Part shown: piece by piece, positions 24,260-30,464 of the stretch
Position numbering within the stretch: position 1 is the first letter of the stretch
How the letters are laid out: every line of letters begins with the position of its first letter
Assembly: GCA_964392175.1 (NCBI GenBank)
Contig: CAYMOJ010000022.1
Coordinates: forward strand, 1-30,464
DNA from: Firm-04 sp964392175
GTDB lineage: Bacteria > Bacillota > Clostridia > Oscillospirales > Ruminococcaceae
DNA length: 30,464 nt
Direction: 5' to 3'
Translations under genes and position numbers: made by a program
The notes under the pieces: generated by a model
Database searches by the model: none
Seen by the model: the letters and a program-made list of their open reading frames with translations, nothing else
Told to the model about the DNA's origin: nothing

Positions 24260-25114
24260 ATGACTGCTGTCCGAACCGATCTTGCCCTTGAGCAAGCAAC
24301 GAATCTCGCGCCAGAAGAAGCCATCCCCATTGTCAGACGCGGCAATGTATTCCGCGTTTCGGAGCTGCACATCACCGAACAGACATTGAGCCAACGCTTC
24401 GGCAGGGGCATTGGAAAATATATCACACTGGAATGCGACCGTCTAAGCCGCAGCAGTGACATCTTACAGGCACAGGCAGAGGAATTGGCAACTGAGATCG
24501 CGCAACTGCTACCCGATGGAAATATTCTGGTAGTGGGGCTTGGCAATGCAGATATCACCCCCGACGCATTAGGCCCACTGGTGGCAGGCAGGATTCTCGC
24601 CACGCGCCATCTGCGCCAAGAACTGCAAATCAACAGCCCCGATATAGAATATCTGCGTAATTTGCGACCGGTAAGCATCTTGGCAAACGGTGTTTTGGGA
24701 CAAACAGGCATTGAAGCGGCAGAGCTGGCAACAGCATTGCGAAACACGATAAAGCCCGCCGCAGTCATTGCGGTGGATGCCCTTGCCTGCTCAGATATCA
24801 ATCGCCTGGGTTGTACCATACAAATCAGCGATGCCGGTATTTCTCCCGGCAGTGGCGTGCAGAATTGTCGCAAGGCACTGAATCAATCCTCACTGGGCGT
24901 GCCTGTGATCGCCATTGGTGTACCCACTGTAGTGGATATGCATACCATTGTACGACACTATATCGATTTGCAAGATAGCAGCTTACCAAATATGATGGTC
25001 ACACCGCGAGATATCGACCAATTGATCAACAATGCTGCAAAGCTCATCGCATATGGAATCAATCTCGCGTTGCAGCCTACCATGGATTTTGCCGATTTGG
25101 AAAGTCTTGCCTAA
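24260..25114 (+). CDS. gpr: GPR endopeptidase (germination protease), short form
   Basis: Spore-specific protease that degrades small acid-soluble proteins at germination. From the ATG at 24260 it has 284 residues. The start MTAVRTDLALEQA matches the RTDLA(V/L)E region near the N-terminus of Bacillus GPR. The core motifs are present: LVVGLGNADITPDALGP, RPVSILANGVLGQTGIE, VIAVDALA, TIQISDAGISPGSGV and LGVPVIAIGVPTVVD. The C-terminal NMMVTPRDID...INLAL block is also present. Compared with B. subtilis GPR it lacks about 70 residues between the PTVVD motif and the MVTP block, and has almost no propeptide. The ATG follows AAAGGAA; a longer frame from 23966 is unlike the family. Its presence implies a sporulation pathway. 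Confidence 0.93.
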   Translation: MTAVRTDLALEQATNLAPEEAIPIVRRGNVFRVSELHITEQTLSQRFGRGIGKYITLECDRLSRSSDILQAQAEELATEIAQLLPDGNILVVGLGNADITPDALGPLVAGRILATRHLRQELQINSPDIEYLRNLRPVSILANGVLGQTGIEAAELATALRNTIKPAAVIAVDALACSDINRLGCTIQISDAGISPGSGVQNCRKALNQSSLGVPVIAIGVPTVVDMHTIVRHYIDLQDSSLPNMMVTPRDIDQLINNAAKLIAYGINLALQPTMDFADLESLA

Positions 25115-25141
25115 GGGCAATATATTACCAGAATTTGGATG

Positions 25142-25170
25142 TTGCATATTGTGCAAAATCGGCATATACT
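25142..25170 (+). promoter_or_regulatory. Promoter of a candidate small RNA
   Basis: TTGCAT (25142-25147), 17 bp, TATACT (25165-25170). The predicted start, about 25177, coincides with the first base of a closing stem. The spacer contains ATTGTGCAA, a half-site also found in the palindrome before the LRR gene. Confidence 0.7.
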
Positions 25171-25176
25171 ACTAGC

Positions 25177-25357
25177 AAGCGACTGCATTTCACCCCCTGC
25201 TGCCCGAAAGTGATGAAGTATATCCACCCGCGGGGTCTGTGCTTCATCCTTGGAAGTGCTTTTGGACAAAGGGTGAAGCACAGACGCTTTTCAGATAGCA
25301 GCGCATCTGCACACGGATGCGCTGCCCTTGTTTATACAGTTTTGTGACAGATCGTTT
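25177..25357 (+). ncRNA. Structured small RNA, 6S RNA-like architecture
   Basis: About 181 nt with no plausible reading frame. The ends pair: AAGCGA (25177-25182) with TCGTTT (25352-25357), then CTG/CAG and TCAC/GTGA separated by small bulges. Inside is a long hairpin with 12 perfect base pairs (25235-25246 with 25274-25285), extended inward by further pairs. A second hairpin lies on the 3' side (25298-25307 with 25316-25325, 10 bp). Its own promoter, size, closing stem, open middle, long apical stem and 3'-side hairpin fit 6S RNA, which binds and inhibits the housekeeping RNA polymerase. This identity is inferred from shape only; another RNA class is possible. Confidence 0.5.
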
Positions 25358-25391
25358 GACAAGGCAATTTCAAGCCACAGTTGCTTTTTTC

Positions 25392-25418
25392 AAGTCGCCA
25401 TATACTTTTTGGCGATTT
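25392..25418 (+). terminator. Terminator before the sugar-binding protein gene
   Basis: TCGCCA (25395-25400) pairs with TGGCGA (25410-25415), extended by A/T pairs and followed by TTTTAT. It probably ends transcription from the small RNA promoter. The stem is short, so it may be leaky. Confidence 0.55.
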
Positions 25419-25422
25419 TATC

Positions 25423-25451
25423 TTGACAAGGCACGGCAATTTTGATATAAT
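25423..25451 (+). promoter_or_regulatory. Promoter of the solute-binding protein gene
   Basis: TTGACA (25423-25428), 17 bp, TATAAT (25446-25451): full consensus, implying strong expression. Confidence 0.87.
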
Positions 25452-25470
25452 GTACCATATAAGAGTGTTT

Positions 25471-25491
25471 GTGCTCGGTTCAGCCGAGCAC
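25471..25491 (+). promoter_or_regulatory. Leader hairpin of the solute-binding protein gene
   Basis: GTGCTCGG-5 nt-CCGAGCAC, a perfect 8-bp stem near the 5' end of the mRNA, 29 nt before the ATG. It could be an operator at the start of transcription or a 5' mRNA stabiliser. Confidence 0.5.
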
Positions 25492-25519
25492 TTGCAACGA
25501 TGATTAGGAGGATATCAGA

Positions 25520-26917
25520 ATGAAAAAAACCAGAATGGCGATCGCAGCACTGCTGCTTGCCAGCATGAGCATGACCATGTTCGCCTGCGATGACAAGGAG
25601 GAGTCCAGCTACAAGTCTTTGGATTCCGCTACCGCAGCAGAGGTCGCGGAGATCGCAGCTGAAGACAGCCGACTGACTGGCGAGCTGGAAAACAAAACCA
25701 TTAAGTGGATGGCAAACTGGGATATCAATCCCGATTCTTCTGGCAAGGAGCCACCCATTGAGTTGGCGATCTTCCAGTCCCGTTACGGTGGCGTGGTGGA
25801 ATACCATGCAGTTGACTGGAGTACCCGTTACGATTCACTGGCAAACGCGATCAACGGCGGCGAGGGCGTTGACTTCTTCCCCGCATCGGATCTGGACGCT
25901 TTCCCTAAGGGTGCCATTAAGGATATGTTCGCTCCCATCGACGACTACTTGGATTTCAGCAACGAACTGTGGGCTGATACCAAGGAAGTGATGGATCAGT
26001 TTACCTGGGGTGGCAAGCACTACGTCATCGTGAATGCCGTTTCTGGTGATAACTGTGCGTTGATCTACAACAGAAACACCATCGAAGAGAACGGCTTGAA
26101 AGATCCTGCTGAATTGCTGGAAAAGGGCGAGTGGAACTGGAATACCTTCCAGGAGCAGCTTGAGCAGTTCGTAAACGTCGAAGAGGGCTACTACGGTCTG
26201 GATGGTTACTGGTTCGAAAACGGTCTTTCCCGTACCACTGGTGTGCCATACATTGGCATCGAGGACGGTAAATTGGTCAGCAACCTGAAGAATTCTAGCC
26301 TTGAGCGTTTGCAGAACTGGTTCTTTGAGCTTTCTACCAACAATCTCGTTGCAATCGGCTGTGGCGATTTCGGTTGGTCTGAGATGCCCCAGTATATCGG
26401 CGAGGGCAAGGAGCTGTACTTCCCCGCAGGTCTGTGGAAACTGTATTGCACGCCTGATCAGTGGGAGCCCACCTTCGGTGATGCAGAAGATGTCATGTTC
26501 GTGCCCATGCCCAAAGATCCCGAAAGCGACACCTACTACATTCCTTGCGGTCTGGATGGCTATGTCCTGGTCAAGGGCGGTCAGAATCCTGAGGGTGTGA
26601 TTAAATTCGCTGAGTGCAAGCGCGTGACCATCACCAACGAACGTGCCGATGCCATTGCCACTGAGCAGCTCTATGATGTTTATGGCTGGACTGAGGAAAT
26701 GGTAGCCATGAAAGTCAAGATGGACGAGATGGCTCGTGCAAACCCTGTTTACGATTTCTACACCGGCACCTCTGCCGACATTACCGCAATTCTCGACTCC
26801 TCCGAAAACGGCATCCGTACCGCCACTAAGGGTCAGATCCAGTGGTCGGAAACGGTTGGTACGATCAGCTCTGCCATCGATGCATATCTGGCTGAGTACA
26901 ACAGCACCCAGAACTGA
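25520..26917 (+). CDS. ABC transporter extracellular solute-binding lipoprotein (family 1, sugar type)
   Basis: A 465-residue surface lipoprotein. The signal peptide ends in the lipobox MFAC with Cys23. An acidic linker leads to a two-lobed periplasmic-binding-protein fold (about 55-465). Typical family 1 features are the NAINGGEGVDFFPASDLDAF block, then APIDDYLDF, a YVIVNAVSGDNCALIYNRNT hinge region and a GLDGYVLVKGG segment. An oligosaccharide ligand is probable from the family but not shown. No permease or ATPase gene adjoins it, so it must serve a transporter encoded elsewhere. AGGAGGA precedes the ATG. It has its own strong promoter, leader hairpin and terminator. Confidence 0.9.
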   Translation: MKKTRMAIAALLLASMSMTMFACDDKEESSYKSLDSATAAEVAEIAAEDSRLTGELENKTIKWMANWDINPDSSGKEPPIELAIFQSRYGGVVEYHAVDWSTRYDSLANAINGGEGVDFFPASDLDAFPKGAIKDMFAPIDDYLDFSNELWADTKEVMDQFTWGGKHYVIVNAVSGDNCALIYNRNTIEENGLKDPAELLEKGEWNWNTFQEQLEQFVNVEEGYYGLDGYWFENGLSRTTGVPYIGIEDGKLVSNLKNSSLERLQNWFFELSTNNLVAIGCGDFGWSEMPQYIGEGKELYFPAGLWKLYCTPDQWEPTFGDAEDVMFVPMPKDPESDTYYIPCGLDGYVLVKGGQNPEGVIKFAECKRVTITNERADAIATEQLYDVYGWTEEMVAMKVKMDEMARANPVYDFYTGTSADITAILDSSENGIRTATKGQIQWSETVGTISSAIDAYLAEYNSTQN

Positions 26918-26943
26918 TTCCTCACAATCTACAATACAGATAC

Positions 26944-26976
26944 AAAGGGCATTTTCCTGTGGGAAGATGCCCTTTT
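26944..26976 (+). terminator. Rho-independent terminator of the solute-binding protein gene
   Basis: AAAGGGCAT and ATGCCCTTT arms with an inner TTCC/GGAA pairing and a TGTG loop, followed by TTTTGTCGTTTTTT. It begins 27 bp after the stop. Confidence 0.9.
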
Positions 26977-27028
26977 GTCGTTTTTTGCTGATATCTTGCG
27001 GGGCAATTTGCCAAAGAATCTCTCGATT

Positions 27029-27047
27029 ATTGTGCAAGTTGCACAAT
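27029..27047. promoter_or_regulatory. 19-bp perfect palindrome, probable operator
   Basis: ATTGTGCAAGTTGCACAAT is perfectly symmetric around its central base. It lies 43 bp upstream of the -35 of the LRR gene promoter and between genes. This is the form of a dimeric regulator site. The regulator is unknown. Confidence 0.55.
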
Positions 27048-27089
27048 TCAGAGGTGGATAATTCTACAAATGCACCATGCGATATCCTC

Positions 27090-27118
27090 TTGCAATCTCA
27101 GCACATTTATGGTATAAT
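27090..27118 (+). promoter_or_regulatory. Promoter of the LRR protein gene
   Basis: TTGCAA (27090-27095), 17 bp, TATAAT (27113-27118). The leader is about 75 nt. Confidence 0.75.
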
Positions 27119-27198
27119 TGTTACGATAGCAGTTTTGTGCCACCATACACAAAATACATAGAACATACAAAACAACCCCTTTTCAGGAGGCGCAAAAA

Positions 27199-30100
27199 AT
27201 GGGCTTTAAAATCAAAAACGGCGTTTTGCTGAAATATGAGGAAGCCGGAACGCTTGAGCGTCTGGGTATACGCAAAAAAGGTGAAAGTCTGGCAGTGCCG
27301 AAAAATGTGACGGAAATCGCTGACGAAGCCTTTACCATGACCGCAGTCAACAGCGTTACACTCCCCGATTCAACCCTATCCATCGGTGAAAAAGCTTTTG
27401 CACTGTGCGCAGAGCTGGAGTCTATCCATATTCCGGAAGGACTGCGCTTGATCGGCGCAAATGCTTTTGACGGCTGCCATGTGCTTTCGTCCGTGGCAAT
27501 CCCCGATTCCTGCGATACCGTAGGTATGTGGGCGTTTTGCAATTGCAGTAGCCTCAAGCAAATCACATTTTCCGCATCTATTGATTTCATCGCGCGCGGT
27601 ACCTGCTCCGGTTGTTCACACCTCACCGAAATTGAAATTCCCGACAATGTGCAGTATATCGAAAACCGCGCATTCTACGCCTGCACCGGTCTAACATCCG
27701 TGAAGCTCAACAGCGGTCTGCGCAGCATTGGCAGAGAAGCCTTTGCAAACTGCACATCACTAACTACCATCTCAATTCCCGAAACAGTAACCGAAATCTG
27801 CGAAGATGCTTTTGCCGGCTGCACCGAGTTGAAATGTGTCATCATTCCACCCTCTGTGACTAAGCTGCACCCCTATGCCTTTGGTACAGAGCATAATTTG
27901 AATATCGTTACAGCCGTCACGGGCAGCGTGGCACACCGCTTCGCCCTTGCACAAAATATCATGTGCTACACCGAACGTGAGGCATCATTGCTGCGTGGCG
28001 CAAACCCTGCGTTCTTTATCGAATACGGCATCCTGCGCAAATATACGCAGGAATACAATGTCCGCGATATCATGATACCACAAGGCGTGATCCGCGTCGG
28101 CAATCACGCCTTTGAACAGAATAAACAGCTGGTTTCGGTAGTGATCCCCGAAGGTGTCGAAGAAATCGGCGGCTACGCCTTTAATGGCTGTCGCAGCTTG
28201 CAGCGAATCTATTTGCCTAGCACCCTGCGGCGCATCGGCAGATTCGCATTTCGCGATTGTCCCCTGCTGGAGGTCGTGCTGCCCCAAGGCATTGAGGTGG
28301 TTGAGAAGAACGCATTCCAAGGCTGTACCACGATGCGCCGCTTCTATATGCCGGATACCCTGAAATCCATGGAAAATGAAGCACTGCGCGATTGTATGTC
28401 CCTTACCGAATTGCGTTTTTCCTCACAGATGGAGATCATCAGCGATGCCATTTGCACAGGCTGCTCTTCTATGCGCACCGTGGTGATCCCCGAAGGGCCA
28501 AAGTATATCCAGCAAAACGCGTTTCGCAATTGCAGCAGCCTTTGCGAAGCCTACATTCCCGATAGCGTGGAGGAGATCGCAGGCAATGCCTTTGCCGATA
28601 CTCCCCTATTCCGCATGACCGCAGGGCATTATATCATTGGCAGATTCCTCATTCGCGCCGATGGCTATAGCCCTATCCCTATCGGCGTTCGACGCATTGG
28701 CCCTCGCGCTTTTGAACGCGGTGGACTGCGTAATGCCGTGATTCCCGAAGGCGTCATCAGTATTGGCGACAATGCATTTGCAAACTGCGGCGTGCTGACA
28801 GATGTTTCCATTCCATCTACAGTCACGCAAATTGGCGTGGATGCCTTCGCTTATACGCCATGGCTCAGCCGTCGTGCCGAACCGTTCACCATCGTAGGTG
28901 CCAATATTTTGCTGCGCGCCAATTGCACACAAGCTGAGGTGGATGTACCGATCGGTGTGCGCTGTATCGCATCGGCTGCCTTTGCACAGCAGCCCGTACG
29001 CGCTGTACGTCTGCCTGAAGGTCTGCACACTTTGCAGCATGGCGCGTTCTCCTTCTGCGAACAGTTGGAGTACATCGAATTGCCCAGTACCCTGCAAACA
29101 ATTGAGGGCTATGTATTCCATAGCTGCTCTGCTTTGCATACCGTCAAATTCCATGATGGGCCTTCTAAAATTGGTCATGCGATGTTCAGCAACTGCATCG
29201 CACTGAAAAGCATCCGACTGCCTTCAACACTCACCGAGATCGACAACGAAGCCTTCTATCATGCAGATCTCCGTGAAATCATCATCCCAGAAGGTGTGAC
29301 GCGTATCGGTCGCTCGGCATTCAGCCACTGCTCCAAACTCGCTGATGTGTATATTCCTGCGTCGGTTACAGTCATCGAAGAAAATGCTTTTACAGAGTGC
29401 CCAAAGTTCCGTTTACATGCTGAGGAAGGTACCTATGCTGAGCGTTACGCAAAGCAAAACAGTATGCTCATTCAATTTGTAAAGCATACGGGAGACCCTC
29501 CCGTTACTTTTGCAGAGTCCACCGTACAACCGCAGAGAGTTGCCCCTGTGCCGCCTGTACCCGTTCAGCAAGCCCCTTCCCCAGATCCCGATTTTCTGTT
29601 CCGTTCCGTGCAACCTGCACCTGCACAACCACAGGAGCCTACCCCAGAGCCAACTCCTGCGGCGAGGGAATCGGTCGCACACGCAGAACCGCAACCTGTT
29701 CCTCAGCCACCAGCACAGGAGAAAATCGTGGCAAAAACGAAGTCAACTGCCGATACTCTCCGTGTATCCAACGTTGCCGCGTTGCCGAAAGTTGCCGCAG
29801 AGCAGCCAAAGCCTGTATCCACAACGGAAGAGTCGCCCGTAGCAATGAAATATCGTCCCTTTGACGAAGAGGAGGAAACCAACTACGCGGAGCGCATTAA
29901 GCGCGAATTGGAAGAAGCACGCAAAAAATCTGTACCTATTGATTTCACAGTAAAACTGCCCCCCATCGAGGAAGAACCGGCACCAAAAATCGTCAAGGAG
30001 AAGCCCAAAAAACAATCTAAGCCTAAAAAGGCAAAGGCAAAACCCGAACGCGAGATTTCTCCTGAGGAGGCAAAAGCCAAACGCCGCGCAAGCCTGTTGG

Positions 30101-30393
30101 ATGATCTGCCGGATCTGCCTGAGGATCGTGAGCGTAAACAGCGCGCAAAGGAAACACCCGAGGAGCGCAAGGCAAGGATTCGCGCAAGTCTTTTGGACGA
30201 TCTGCCTGATTTGCCCGACTTGCCAGACGAGGATGAAGTGCCCCAAGCCTCTTCTCCTGCGATTCCGCCCAAAGTGGATGTCCAACCTGCTCCTGCAACG
30301 GATATCGACGGTGAAACACCCACAGACGAAAAAGATCCTTTTGCGGATATTCACTGGAACGATGATCAGTCTACTTTTACCATTCGGTTATAA
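27199..30393 (+). CDS. Cytoplasmic BspA-type leucine-rich repeat protein with a charged tail
   Basis: A 1064-residue protein with no signal peptide, membrane segment or anchor, hence predicted cytoplasmic. Residues about 30-760 hold about 27 LRR_5/BspA-type repeats of the form I(G/E)xxAFxxCxxLxxIxIP. About 763-880 is a Pro/Gln/Ala-rich linker. About 883-1064 is highly charged: a predicted helix (YAERIKRELEEARKK), a Lys-rich PKK patch, and a 32-residue unit repeated twice with core RASLLDDLPDLP (about 962 and 994). It ends in an acidic segment and TFTIRL. BspA-type repeats are usually on secreted proteins; the lack of export signals is notable. The tail looks like a partner-binding region; function unknown. 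AGGAGG precedes the ATG. Confidence 0.85.
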   Translation: MGFKIKNGVLLKYEEAGTLERLGIRKKGESLAVPKNVTEIADEAFTMTAVNSVTLPDSTLSIGEKAFALCAELESIHIPEGLRLIGANAFDGCHVLSSVAIPDSCDTVGMWAFCNCSSLKQITFSASIDFIARGTCSGCSHLTEIEIPDNVQYIENRAFYACTGLTSVKLNSGLRSIGREAFANCTSLTTISIPETVTEICEDAFAGCTELKCVIIPPSVTKLHPYAFGTEHNLNIVTAVTGSVAHRFALAQNIMCYTEREASLLRGANPAFFIEYGILRKYTQEYNVRDIMIPQGVIRVGNHAFEQNKQLVSVVIPEGVEEIGGYAFNGCRSLQRIYLPSTLRRIGRFAFRDCPLLEVVLPQGIEVVEKNAFQGCTTMRRFYMPDTLKSMENEALRDCMSLTELRFSSQMEIISDAICTGCSSMRTVVIPEGPKYIQQNAFRNCSSLCEAYIPDSVEEIAGNAFADTPLFRMTAGHYIIGRFLIRADGYSPIPIGVRRIGPRAFERGGLRNAVIPEGVISIGDNAFANCGVLTDVSIPSTVTQIGVDAFAYTPWLSRRAEPFTIVGANILLRANCTQAEVDVPIGVRCIASAAFAQQPVRAVRLPEGLHTLQHGAFSFCEQLEYIELPSTLQTIEGYVFHSCSALHTVKFHDGPSKIGHAMFSNCIALKSIRLPSTLTEIDNEAFYHADLREIIIPEGVTRIGRSAFSHCSKLADVYIPASVTVIEENAFTECPKFRLHAEEGTYAERYAKQNSMLIQFVKHTGDPPVTFAESTVQPQRVAPVPPVPVQQAPSPDPDFLFRSVQPAPAQPQEPTPEPTPAARESVAHAEPQPVPQPPAQEKIVAKTKSTADTLRVSNVAALPKVAAEQPKPVSTTEESPVAMKYRPFDEEEETNYAERIKRELEEARKKSVPIDFTVKLPPIEEEPAPKIVKEKPKKQSKPKKAKAKPEREISPEEAKAKRRASLLDDLPDLPEDRERKQRAKETPEERKARIRASLLDDLPDLPDLPDEDEVPQASSPAIPPKVDVQPAPATDIDGETPTDEKDPFADIHWNDDQSTFTIRL

Positions 30394-30464
30394 TTCAAAC
30401 GCCCACAAGCCAAGGCTTAATAGTGACAAGTAACTATTTTGTCTTGCACTGGGGCAGAGAACGG

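Noticed and set aside
25835..27046. Minus-strand open frame of 403 codons
   Set aside because: It is antisense to the solute-binding lipoprotein, which has promoter, ribosome site, lipobox and terminator. The antisense product resembles nothing.

Overview
The window reads as chromosome of a Gram-positive, spore-associated Clostridia member, most likely a Ruminococcus-like Oscillospiraceae. The basis is two dockerin-bearing secreted proteins, a GH5 cellulase lipoprotein, a very large GLUG-repeat surface protein, a spore protease gene (gpr) beside rpsT, a CIRCE/HrcA site, strong AGGAGG ribosome binding sites and many near-consensus housekeeping promoters (TTGACA, 17 bp, TATAAT). I see no tRNA, rRNA, CRISPR array or insertion sequence.

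Layout. 1-2565: the str operon on the minus strand (rpsL, rpsG, 5' part of fusA) with its promoter. 2683-3345: a P-loop ATPase. 3346-3902: a gene-poor gap with a Thr-rich relic. 3903-6376: a translationally coupled pair, a dockerin serine protease followed by a dockerin protein of unknown function; the protease has a clear signal peptide but no usable start codon, and its promoter spacer carries a run of eight C/G. 6913-13173: a divergent 2006-residue GLUG-repeat protein with a structured leader and a terminator. 13262-15339: htpG under a perfect CIRCE element. 15401-18497: an operon of leader peptide, VTC-like polyphosphate polymerase, DUF4956 membrane protein and Cthe_2159-like beta-helix lipoprotein. 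18619-19310: a zinc-ribbon/TM2 protein. 19413-20792: a GH5 lipoprotein cellulase. 20810-22429: a COG2509 FAD dehydrogenase. 22426-23471: a DUF421/DUF4363 pair. 23540-25114: rpsT and gpr, divergent. 25142-25418: a probable structured small RNA with 6S-like architecture. 25423-26976: an orphan ABC sugar-binding lipoprotein. 27029-30393: a cytoplasmic LRR protein preceded by a 19-bp palindrome.

How the genes work together. Plant-fibre or glycan use is the common thread (GH5 cellulase, dockerin proteins, sugar-binding lipoprotein, carbohydrate-binding beta-helix lipoprotein). The most system-like unit is the VTC/DUF4956/beta-helix operon, which links a predicted cytoplasmic polyphosphate-type catalyst, a membrane protein and an exported carbohydrate-binding protein. 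Housekeeping genes (str operon, rpsT, htpG) are interspersed and separately controlled.
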